Below are positions 1 to 5,873 of a DNA stretch of 8,935 nt, in pieces. The stretch comes from Actinobacteria bacterium RBG_16_64_13. Lineage in GTDB: Bacteria > Actinomycetota > Thermoleophilia > RBG-16-64-13. Position numbers and translations under genes: made by a program. The stretch is taken from positions 131,180 through 140,114 of the forward strand of contig MELN01000017.1 of NCBI GenBank assembly GCA_001768675.1, written 5' to 3'. The notes below the pieces were generated by a model, which did no database searches, was not told the DNA's origin, and saw only the letters and a list, made by a program, of their open reading frames with translations. How positions within the stretch are numbered: position 1 is the first letter of the stretch; the number at the start of each line of letters is the position of its first letter.

Positions 1-1880
1 TGGTTGTACGGGCCAAGGCCCACAGCGAGCCACTCAAGCAGGGCAAAACGGCCATCATCGTCACCGAGCTCCCCTACCAGGTGAACAAGGCGCAGCTTAT
101 CGAGAAGATAGCTGAACTGGTGCGGGAGAAGCACATCCCCGAGATCTCCGACCTGCGCGACGAGTCCGACCGTTCGGGCATGCGCATGGTCATCGAACTC
201 AAGCGGGAAGCCATCCCGAAGGTGGTCCTCAACAAGCTGTACAAGCACAGCGCCATGCAGTCCACCTTCGGCGTCAATATGCTGGCCCTGGTCGATGGCG
301 TGCCGAAGACCCTTTCGCTCCGCGACATGCTGCGCCACTACATAGCGCATCAGATGGACGTCATCGTCCGCAGGACCCGTTTCGAGCTCGACAAGGCCAA
401 GAAACGCGCCCACATCCTCGAAGGGCTGCTGATCGCCATCTCCAATCTGGACGAGGTCATCCGGATCATCCGCTCCAGCGAGGACGCCGACGCGGCGAAG
501 ATGGGTCTGATTACCCGTTTCGGCCTCAGCGAAGAGCAGGCCCAAGCTATCGTCGACCTGCGCCTGCGCAACCTCACCGCTCTCGAACGCCACAAGATCG
601 AGGAAGAGCACCGGGATCTGCTCGAGCGGATCGCCTACCTGGAGGGGCTGCTGGCCGACGAGGCTCAGATCTACGACGTGATCAAGGAGGAGCTGCTCGA
701 GATCCAGCAGATGTACGGGGACGATCGCCGCACCGAGATACTTCCCTCCGAGGACGAGATCGACATCGAGGACATGATCGCCGTGGAGGAGATGGTCATT
801 TCCATCACCTCATCCGGCTACGTCAAGCGCCTGCCGGTCTCGACGTACCGTTTGCAGCACCGAGGCGGTATCGGGGTGATGGGCATGGATCTGAAAGAGG
901 GCGACTACATCGAGCACCTCTTCATCACGACGACTCACCACTTCCTGCTGTTCATAACATCCAGGGGCAAGATCTATCGCCAGAAGGTGCACGAGCTACC
1001 TTTGGGGAGCCGGCAGAGCAAGGGGCGGCACGTGGCCAACCTTCTGCCGCTGGCCCAGGGCGAGCAGATCAAGGCGGTCATCGCGACCAAGGACTACACC
1101 GACGCCAAGTACCTGGCCTTCGCGACCAAGAAGGGCATCGTCAAGAAGACCCGCTTTCTCGACTACGCAACGACGCTCAAAGCCGACGGGATCATCGCCA
1201 TCAACCTGGACGAGGATGATGAGTTGGTGGCGGTGCAACACACCAACGGCCACGACGACCTCATCCTGGTGTCGAGCGAAGGTAAGGCTATCCGCTTCCA
1301 CGAGTACGACGTGCGGCCCACGGGCCGGAACACCATGGGAGTGACGGGCATGCGGATGTCGGCCGGGTACTTCCTTCTGGGCATGGCAGTGGCCGAAGAC
1401 GATGCCGACATCTTCTGCGTCACGAGCGGCGGTTACGGCAAACGTACCCCGGTGTCCAGCTACCCGACGCAGAAGCGCGGCGGCCAGGGGGTCATCACCA
1501 TCAAAGACAGCCCCGACCGGGGCGACCTGGTAGGTGTGGCCACGGTGCGCAACAACCACGAACTGATGCTCATCAGCCAGGATGGCACGGTCATCCGGGT
1601 GCCGGTGGAGAGCGTGCGGACGACCGGCCGCAACACGATGGGTGTCCGGGTGATGAACCTGCGCGGTGCCGACAAGGTGTCGAGCATGGCCCGGGTGGTG
1701 GGGACGTCAAACGGCGGCGCGAACGGCAACGGAGCCGGGGTCCCCGGACTGCAAGGACTAGAAGACGGCGAATTCGACGGCTTTGAAGCCGGAGTCGGCG
1801 ACGGCATCGACGACTACGAAGACACTATGGGCACCGAAGACAGTGAGATAGTGGACGACTATCCGGAGGACGAGTCCTAG
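1..1880 (+). CDS. gyrA: DNA gyrase subunit A, 3' portion (5' truncated by window edge)
   Basis: This is the A subunit of type II topoisomerase, which with GyrB introduces negative supercoils. The frame is open from base 3, giving about 625 visible codons. The winged-helix part with the catalytic tyrosine lies upstream of the window. Visible first is the tower/coiled-coil region, beginning VTELPYQVNKA (bases 60-92), then RDESDRSGMRMVIELKR and FGVNMLAL. The segment ending DDRRTEI (near base 740) marks the boundary to the C-terminal six-bladed DNA-wrapping domain, where blade signatures such as TGRNTMGV occur twice. The GyrA-box position in the first blade reads QHRGGIG (855-875) rather than QRRGGKG; a closer match, QKRGGQG, sits in a later blade (1470-1490). 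After the last blade there is a Gly/Asn-rich linker and a strongly acidic tail of about 50 residues, a feature known in other GyrA proteins. GyrA is favoured over ParC by the full set of blades and the downstream tRNA-Ile/tRNA-Ala. Confidence 0.97.
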   Translation, partial: VVRAKAHSEPLKQGKTAIIVTELPYQVNKAQLIEKIAELVREKHIPEISDLRDESDRSGMRMVIELKREAIPKVVLNKLYKHSAMQSTFGVNMLALVDGVPKTLSLRDMLRHYIAHQMDVIVRRTRFELDKAKKRAHILEGLLIAISNLDEVIRIIRSSEDADAAKMGLITRFGLSEEQAQAIVDLRLRNLTALERHKIEEEHRDLLERIAYLEGLLADEAQIYDVIKEELLEIQQMYGDDRRTEILPSEDEIDIEDMIAVEEMVISITSSGYVKRLPVSTYRLQHRGGIGVMGMDLKEGDYIEHLFITTTHHFLLFITSRGKIYRQKVHELPLGSRQSKGRHVANLLPLAQGEQIKAVIATKDYTDAKYLAFATKKGIVKKTRFLDYATTLKADGIIAINLDEDDELVAVQHTNGHDDLILVSSEGKAIRFHEYDVRPTGRNTMGVTGMRMSAGYFLLGMAVAEDDADIFCVTSGGYGKRTPVSSYPTQKRGGQGVITIKDSPDRGDLVGVATVRNNHELMLISQDGTVIRVPVESVRTTGRNTMGVRVMNLRGADKVSSMARVVGTSNGGANGNGAGVPGLQGLEDGEFDGFEAGVGDGIDDYEDTMGTEDSEIVDDYPEDES

Positions 1881-1916
1881 GCCGGAGGCCTTCCGCAAGC
1901 CATTCGGCCAGTTAGA

Positions 1917-1956
1917 CGCCACGGGCCCGCCTCGAGCACGAGGCGGGCCCGTGGCG
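1917..1956. terminator. Bidirectional terminator hairpin between gyrA and cytochrome c gene
   Basis: A perfect 17-bp GC-rich stem (1917-1933 paired with 1940-1956) closes a 6-nt loop, GAGCAC. It lies 36 nt past the gyrA stop and 24 nt past the stop of the convergent cytochrome gene. Neither side has a clear T tract, so it may act as a strong pause/roadblock hairpin or a U-poor terminator of the kind common in GC-rich actinobacteria. Its central position between convergent genes supports two-way use. Confidence 0.85.
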
Positions 1957-1980
1957 CTTCTGGCGTGAGAAGCAGGCTGG

Positions 1981-2325
1981 TTACTCTCCCTGGCCGCCAG
2001 AAGTCATATGGTTGACCAGAGCCGTAATCTCGTCGGCTGTGAGCTTGTCCTTGAACCCGGGCATCGTTTCATTGCCCGATTCGGTCACCGACCTCATTTC
2101 CGCCGCGTCGCCCTCAGGGATGGTGCTGTGGCATCCGACGCAGTTCGCCGCGTAGAGCGCCGCTGCGTCTATCGCGCTGCCGCCCGAAGTGGTGGTGCTG
2201 GCCGCGGTTGTCGCGGTGGTTGCGCCAGTGGTGGTGGTCGTGCTGCCCCCGCATGACGCGGCTATCAGAACAACCAATAGGAGAACGACCACCAGTGTCA
2301 GGCCCATCACTTGTCTTTTCTTCAT
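1981..2325 (-). CDS. Small mono-heme cytochrome c lipoprotein
   Basis: A 114-residue class I c-type cytochrome, probably a membrane-anchored electron carrier on the outer face of the cytoplasmic membrane. The N-terminus has a basic MKKR segment, a hydrophobic stretch at residues 7-22 and a lipobox ending AAS-Cys, so lipoprotein processing is likely. A flexible Thr/Ala/Ser/Gly linker follows. The heme domain has CVGCH as the single CxxCH heme-attachment site and, near the C-terminus, METMPGF-like sequence (NETMPGF) whose methionine is the expected distal ligand, then TADEITALVNHM, the usual last helix. ATG at 2325 is chosen because AAGGGAG lies 6 nt upstream; a TTG six bases further out would sit directly on that ribosome binding site. 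The gene stands alone, convergent to gyrA and divergent from the peptidase gene. Its redox partner cannot be told from the window. Confidence 0.88.
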   Translation of the reverse strand: MKKRQVMGLTLVVVLLLVVLIAASCGGSTTTTTGATTATTAASTTTSGGSAIDAAALYAANCVGCHSTIPEGDAAEMRSVTESGNETMPGFKDKLTADEITALVNHMTSGGQGE

Positions 2326-2372
2326 CCACAACTCCCTTGTCGGCGCCAGGTCACGACCGTGGCAACAATTGA

Positions 2373-2397
2373 ACGCCCAAGGCCATAAGCCGGGCGT
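2373..2397. repeat. Inverted repeat in divergent intergenic region
   Basis: ACGCCC (2373-2378) is mirrored by GGGCGT (2392-2397), with a 13-nt centre that itself contains GGC/GCC arms. It lies between the divergent cytochrome and peptidase genes, 48 nt upstream of the cytochrome start. It could be an operator or an mRNA leader hairpin of the cytochrome gene; nothing identifies a regulator. Confidence 0.35.
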
Positions 2398-2439
2398 AAG
2401 TCCCCAGCTATTCTATGAGACTACCCAGTATGCGGCTTC

Positions 2440-2448
2440 TGCTATCAT
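2440..2448 (+). promoter_or_regulatory. Putative extended -10 promoter of the zinc peptidase gene
   Basis: TGC-TATCAT matches an extended -10 element (TGn followed by 5 of 6 bases of TATAAT). It would start transcription near 2455, about 44 nt before the peptidase ATG. No convincing -35 hexamer is visible, which is tolerable for extended -10 promoters. I could not find an equally good promoter for the divergent cytochrome gene. Confidence 0.42.
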
Positions 2449-2498
2449 CCCCGGACAGTTGAGTGAACACTGCTCGTCAAGAACAAGGAGCATGGTCG

Positions 2499-3179
2499 AT
2501 GGACGTGTTTTGGCTGTGGTCGCTGATTCTCTTGGTGCCGGCCTTGGTGCTGGGCATCTACGCTCAGGTCAGAGTCAGCTCAGCCTTCAACCGCTACTCG
2601 CAGGTGCCGTCGGCTCGGGGTCTGACGGGTGCCCAGGGGGCCCGCTTGGTGCTCGATTCCGCGGGCCTCTCGAACGTCGGCATTCAAATCGCCGGAAGCC
2701 GCCTGTCCGATCACTACGACCCTCGGACCGACGTGCTGACTCTCAGCCCCGAGGTAGGGAACAGCAATTCCTTGGCTGCGCTCGGGGTGGCAGCTCACGA
2801 AGCGGGCCACGCCTTGCAGCACGCTGAGGGATACGCGGCAGCTAGACTCCGGAGCGCGATGGTCCCGGCGGCGAACATCGGCACCAACTTGGGGTTCGTG
2901 CTGTTCTTCATCGGCCTGATCTTCTACCGGAACGGCCTGCTGATGGGGGTGGGCATCCTCCTCTACTCCGCCGCCGTGCTCTTCACCCTGGTCACCTTGC
3001 CCGTGGAGTTCGACGCCTCACGACGGGCCATGACGCAGCTGGAGAACAGGAGCATCCTCGTGGGCGACGAACTGGTTGGTGCGAAGAAAGTGCTGAGCGC
3101 CGCCGCCCTCACATACGTCGCGGCCGCGCTCATGGCCATCCTGCAACTAGTGCGACTCATCCTCATCAGTCGCAGGTAA
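2499..3179 (+). CDS. Membrane zinc metallopeptidase, YugP family
   Basis: A 226-residue integral-membrane protein of the neutral zinc metallopeptidase family typified by Bacillus YugP (Zn_peptidase_2). It has an N-terminal membrane helix (residues about 4-21), a cytosol-facing catalytic stretch containing DHYDPRTDVLTLS (71-83) and the zinc motif HEAGH (100-104), then hydrophobic segments at about 127-142, 148-167 and 202-222. The conserved LPVEFDASRRA at 167-177 contains E170, the likely third zinc ligand. Its length matches the family. The ATG at 2499 is preferred because AAGGAG lies 8 nt upstream and the protein then begins with the membrane helix as in homologues; a GTG at 2463 would add 12 unlike residues. 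Its physiological substrate is not established. The CbiA-like gene begins 42 nt downstream, so the two are probably co-transcribed. Confidence 0.88.
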   Translation: MDVFWLWSLILLVPALVLGIYAQVRVSSAFNRYSQVPSARGLTGAQGARLVLDSAGLSNVGIQIAGSRLSDHYDPRTDVLTLSPEVGNSNSLAALGVAAHEAGHALQHAEGYAAARLRSAMVPAANIGTNLGFVLFFIGLIFYRNGLLMGVGILLYSAAVLFTLVTLPVEFDASRRAMTQLENRSILVGDELVGAKKVLSAAALTYVAAALMAILQLVRLILISRR

Positions 3180-3221
3180 CGGCCGGACCTTGCCGGCGAG
3201 GTAGCGCGAGGGGGAGAAATC

Positions 3222-4562
3222 ATGTCTGTTCCGCGGGTGCTGTTGGTCCCGACGCATCGCACCGGTCTGGCCAACGCTGTCGCGGCGGCGGCAGCGGAGG
3301 TCCTCGCCAAACGCGGGATGCAGGTCCGCTACCACCATCTTGGCCCCCTGAGCCCCGTCGCCTCCTGGGATCGCTGGGAGGGGACGGCCTTCATCGATCC
3401 GGCGATCTACAGCGAGGAAGCTCTGCTCGGCCTCTACGACGTGGCTACCCGCGGCGCCGATGTGTCTCTGCTCTCTGCGAGCACCGGCCTGCTCGACCAA
3501 AGAGAAGGCGTGACCTGGCTGCCCAAGGACGTAGCGCGACTTCTTGATTGCCCCGTCGTCGTTCTCGTGGATTGCCGGGGCTGGGGGACCGGAATACGGC
3601 TGGTGACGGCGGGGCTCAGGTCGCATCTGTCAGGGCTCAACCTCGCCGGGGCCGTACTCACTGGGGTCGCCGACCGAGAGCATCTCGAGCTGCTGCGCGC
3701 GGTATTCGCGGAGGAAGGCGTGCCTGTGGCAGGGTGCCTTTTCGCTGGCGACGGTCCTGATTGGGATGTGACCTCGCCGGGAGCGTGGGGTCTGCCACTC
3801 GACCCGGACTTGCTCGAAGCGGTAGCGCGCCAGGTAGACCTTGGCGGCCTCGTCGCTCTCGCCGGCCAGCGGGGGTTCCTGTCATCGCAGAGTTGGCTGA
3901 ACGACCGCGGGATCGACGGCCCCCTCATCGCTGTCGCGGGTGGCAGCGGCTTCACGCCGTGGAGCCGTGACTCCATCGAGGTGCTCCGAGCAGCCGGGGC
4001 GCAGGTCCGGCGCCTGGATCTCGTGGAGGATCGCTCGCTCCCCGCGGGAGCCTCTGGGCTTGTGCTTGCAGGGACTCTCTGGCCGGCAGCGCTAGCAGAC
4101 ATCGCGATGAACACCGCTCTACTTGACGCCATCCGGGCAGGGATCGAGGGCGGGCTGCCCACGATAGCTCTGGGTGGGGGGTCGCTGCTCCTGCTCGACA
4201 AGGTACAAGACACACTCGGCCGGACCTCTGATCTGGCCGGTGTCGTTCCGGTCAGAGGCGAGATCGTCTGGGAGATGGAGGAGCCGCTCCATGTGGGGGT
4301 GACCGCTCGGCAAGACAACCTGCTGCTGGCAAAGGGCGAGACCTTGACGGGCTGGATGCTGACAGATGCCGAGGTCATCGATCCAGGCGGTCGCTGGGAG
4401 ACGCCGCTCCTGGTGCGAGAGGCCGGGGGGACAGGAGAACAGGGGGAAGGAGTATGCACCGACTCGCTTCTTAGCTCTCGCGTGCTTATGCATCTCGCGG
4501 GCGTATCGGGGATGGCGCCTCGCTTTGTCCGCCGCTGCGCCGAGTTCGCTCGGAGTGGCTAG
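3222..4562 (+). CDS. CbiA/CobB-like protein with degenerate ATPase and glutamine-amidotransferase sites (probable pseudoenzyme)
   Basis: A 446-residue protein with the two-domain layout and length of cobyrinate a,c-diamide synthase. Residues 5-205 resemble the dethiobiotin-synthetase-like P-loop domain: LLVPTHRTGLANAV at the P-loop position, LGP at 40-42, FIDP at 57-60, GADVSLLSASTGLLD at 78-92, CPVVVLVDCRG at 110-120, then LAGAVLTGV and the GVPVAG strand. Residues 234-446 resemble the class I amidotransferase domain (LIAVAGGSGFTPWS, LPAGASGLVLAGTLWP, a C-terminal RFVRRCAEF helix). Key residues are missing by eye alignment: the P-loop Lys and Thr are replaced (LANAV), the nucleophilic Cys of the usual ECGG is Gly in ALGGGS (residue 318), and the catalytic His of YVHxxF is Leu422, with a nearby His424. 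The frame is intact, so this looks like a retained non-catalytic paralogue. GGGGAG lies 5 nt before the ATG. The family call is firm; the function is unknown. Confidence 0.75.
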   Translation: MSVPRVLLVPTHRTGLANAVAAAAAEVLAKRGMQVRYHHLGPLSPVASWDRWEGTAFIDPAIYSEEALLGLYDVATRGADVSLLSASTGLLDQREGVTWLPKDVARLLDCPVVVLVDCRGWGTGIRLVTAGLRSHLSGLNLAGAVLTGVADREHLELLRAVFAEEGVPVAGCLFAGDGPDWDVTSPGAWGLPLDPDLLEAVARQVDLGGLVALAGQRGFLSSQSWLNDRGIDGPLIAVAGGSGFTPWSRDSIEVLRAAGAQVRRLDLVEDRSLPAGASGLVLAGTLWPAALADIAMNTALLDAIRAGIEGGLPTIALGGGSLLLLDKVQDTLGRTSDLAGVVPVRGEIVWEMEEPLHVGVTARQDNLLLAKGETLTGWMLTDAEVIDPGGRWETPLLVREAGGTGEQGEGVCTDSLLSSRVLMHLAGVSGMAPRFVRRCAEFARSG

Positions 4563-4632
4563 GCACCGGCCCCACCTGGTCATCCTGCCGAGAGTGCGGT
4601 AGCCTACACCACTCATCTCGTACAGAATTGGT

Positions 4633-4660
4633 AGCCTGACGCCGCGGGAGCGTCCAGGCT
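4633..4660 (+). promoter_or_regulatory. Leader hairpin immediately before chorismate mutase RBS
   Basis: AGCCTGACGC (4633-4642) pairs with 4650-4660 through ten base pairs with a single bulged C; the 7-nt loop is CGCGGGA. It ends three bases before the strong GAGGAGGA ribosome binding site (4663-4670). There is no following T run, so it is probably not an intrinsic terminator. It may influence translation, stabilise a 5' end or be a processing site. The octamer GGTAGCCT occurs at 4598-4605 and again at 4630-4637, overlapping the hairpin's left edge. Confidence 0.45.
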
Positions 4661-4676
4661 GTGAGGAGGAAGCAAA

Positions 4677-4973
4677 GTGACAGCCGCGAGCACCGACCCG
4701 GTGATCCGAAACTATCGGGAGCAGATATCCGACAACGACCTCAAGATCCTGGAGGCTCTTAACAAGCGGATCAAGTTGGTCAAGAGCCTCAAGGACTATA
4801 AGGAGTCCCAGGGCTTGAGCTTCTACGATGCCGCACAGGAAGACTGGGTCATCACGTATCTGTGCCGGGCCAATCGCGGGCCGCTGTCCAACGAAGGCCT
4901 GCGCGAGATCTACACACTTGTGCTGCAGTGGGCCAAGCGCGAGGCGGCCTCGATGGAGGAAGCCAAGGGCTAA
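4677..4973 (+). CDS. Chorismate mutase, AroQ class (monofunctional)
   Basis: A 98-residue all-helical protein expected to convert chorismate to prephenate, the first committed step to phenylalanine and tyrosine. Aligned by eye to the E. coli P-protein mutase domain, residues R14 (YREQI), R31 (NKRIKLV), K42, D51 and E55 correspond to active-site R11, R28, K39, D48 and E52. The position of R51 is occupied by Q54, a deviation. I cannot place the equivalent of Q88 with certainty. The final helix runs through LREIYTLVLQWAKREA. The start is GTG at 4677, preceded at 6 nt by GAGGAGGA, an unusually complete Shine-Dalgarno. It lies 114 nt behind the CbiA-like gene and is convergent with the DUF151 gene; no other aromatic pathway gene is in the window. 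There is no signal peptide, so it should be cytoplasmic, unlike secreted mutases. Confidence 0.88.
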   Translation: MTAASTDPVIRNYREQISDNDLKILEALNKRIKLVKSLKDYKESQGLSFYDAAQEDWVITYLCRANRGPLSNEGLREIYTLVLQWAKREAASMEEAKG

Positions 4974-4983
4974 GCCGCGAGGG

Positions 4984-5000
4984 AGCGCGCCGGTCGCGCT
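4984..5000. terminator. Possible weak terminator between convergent genes
   Basis: AGCGCG (4984-4989) pairs with CGCGCT (4995-5000) around a 5-nt loop, in the 39-nt gap between the chorismate mutase stop and the stop of the convergent DUF151 gene. No T tract follows on either strand. Position, more than strength, is the argument. Confidence 0.35.
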
Positions 5001-5012
5001 TCGGTCCGAGCC

Positions 5013-5498
5013 TTAGAAGTCTTGAGGCGATACGTTGTCAAGGAACTGCTTGAACTCCTTGACGATCTCCTCCGCGTCCTCGACCTCCTGGTCGAACTCT
5101 ATGCCGTTGGCTTCGAGAAGCTCGGTAGAGGCGAAGATGGGCGCGTTGGTCCGGACCGCGAGCGCGATGGCGTCCGACGGCCGCGAATCCACCCGCAACT
5201 CATGACCGCCCGCCTCCAGTTGGAGTAGGGCGTAGAAGGTGTTGTCGCGCAGCTCTGTGATGAGGACAGCGGCGAGTTTCGCGGCCAGACGCTCGATGGT
5301 GGCCACCAGCAGGTCGTGCGTCATCGGCCGCGGGAGTTCGGCGTTCTGGAGCTTCATGAGTATTGCCGCTGCCTCCGGATGCCCGATCCAAATCGGGAGA
5401 AAGCGGTTCTTCTCCTGTACCTTCAGCAGCACGATCGGCTGCTTGCTCGCCACGTCGAAGCTAACGCCGTAGACAGTGACTTCTTCAAAGCCTTCCAT
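5013..5498 (-). CDS. Bifunctional nuclease family protein (DUF151/BFN)
   Basis: A 161-residue protein of the bifunctional nuclease family (DUF151, PF02577), members of which were described with DNase and RNase activity in plants and whose bacterial role is poorly defined. Visible family motifs are LPIWIGHPEAAAI at 34-46, RPMTHDLL at 57-64, ITELRDNTFYALL near 80-92 and VDSRPSDAIALAVR at 103-116. The acidic tail ends FLDNVSPQDF, typical of actinobacterial members. The ATG at 5498 is chosen because GGAG lies 5 nt upstream and the protein then begins directly with the family's first strand (VTVYGVSFD); a GTG at 5558 would add 20 unlike residues, lacks a ribosome binding site and would lie upstream of the likely promoter. 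Transcription is divergent from the tRNA genes. Confidence 0.9.
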   Translation of the reverse strand: MEGFEEVTVYGVSFDVASKQPIVLLKVQEKNRFLPIWIGHPEAAAILMKLQNAELPRPMTHDLLVATIERLAAKLAAVLITELRDNTFYALLQLEAGGHELRVDSRPSDAIALAVRTNAPIFASTELLEANGIEFDQEVEDAEEIVKEFKQFLDNVSPQDF

Positions 5499-5526
5499 GG
5501 TCTCTCCGTTCGGATATGCACTCTCT

Positions 5527-5555
5527 AGGTTACCCCTCGCAGCCGCGAGCGTCAC
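5527..5555 (-). promoter_or_regulatory. Putative promoter of DUF151 gene with palindrome in the spacer
   Basis: On the minus strand GTGACG (5555-5550) and TAACCT (5532-5527) are separated by exactly 17 nt, acceptable -35 and TANNNT-type -10 hexamers. Transcription would begin near 5520, about 22 nt before the ATG. The spacer holds the palindrome CTCGC-GGCT-GCGAG (5549-5536), filling it from the -35 edge, which could be an operator. Confidence 0.42.
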
Positions 5556-5613
5556 CACGTGTGGCCCGTTTTCTAGGCGCTCCGCGCCTGCCGAGACCCG
5601 GGGAAGACCTTTC

Positions 5614-5641
5614 TTGACATAAGTCTGAATGCCGGTAAACT
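5614..5641 (+). promoter_or_regulatory. Sigma-70-type promoter of tRNA-Ile/tRNA-Ala (and likely usp)
   Basis: A perfect TTGACA (5614-5619) is followed after 16 nt by TAAACT (5636-5641, 4 of 6 to TATAAT). The expected start near 5648 lies a few bases before mature tRNA-Ile at 5652, as is usual for stable RNA promoters. Confidence 0.72.
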
Positions 5642-5651
5642 ACCCGCTCAT

Positions 5652-5728
<77 letters not shown>

Positions 5729-5765
5729 TTGATTCCCAACCCGCAGGTTCCAGATCGCTTCACTC

Positions 5766-5838
5766 GGGGGATTAGCTCAGTTGGGAGAGCGCCGCCTTTG
5801 CACGGCGGAGGTCGCCGGTTCGACCCCGGTATCCTCCA
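5766..5838 (+). tRNA. alaT: tRNA-Ala (anticodon UGC), CCA not encoded
   Basis: A complete cloverleaf. Acceptor GGGGGAT (5766-5772) pairs with ATCCTCC (5831-5837) with one G-U pair. The D arm has GCTCAGTTGGGAGAGC. The anticodon stem CCGCC/GGCGG flanks TTTGCAC with TGC at 5799-5801. The T arm has GCCGGTTCGACCCCGGT. The discriminator A5838 is followed by CTT, so CCA must be added enzymatically, unlike the adjacent tRNA-Ile. Confidence 0.97.
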
Positions 5839-5873
5839 CTTCCAGCGTTGGCTTCGACTACGGGAGAGTGGAC

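Noticed and set aside
996..1559. A 187-codon minus-strand frame inside gyrA
   Set aside because: It is antisense to conserved gyrase blades and has a His/Val/Gly composition expected from the complementary strand.
2340..2410. A known riboswitch class in the cytochrome leader
   Set aside because: The region contains one inverted repeat, but I could not match it to conserved core sequences of cobalamin, TPP, c-di-GMP or other familiar riboswitches.
3434..4459. A 341-codon open frame on the minus strand inside the CbiA-like gene
   Set aside because: Its translation is Ser/Pro/Arg-rich low complexity typical of antisense frames in GC-rich DNA, while the plus-strand frame shows recognisable domain motifs and a ribosome binding site.
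5781..5873. An N-terminal extension of the universal stress protein starting at 5781
   Set aside because: It would overlap tRNA-Ala, and the added residues do not belong to the family; GTG 5874 with its ribosome binding site gives the normal length.
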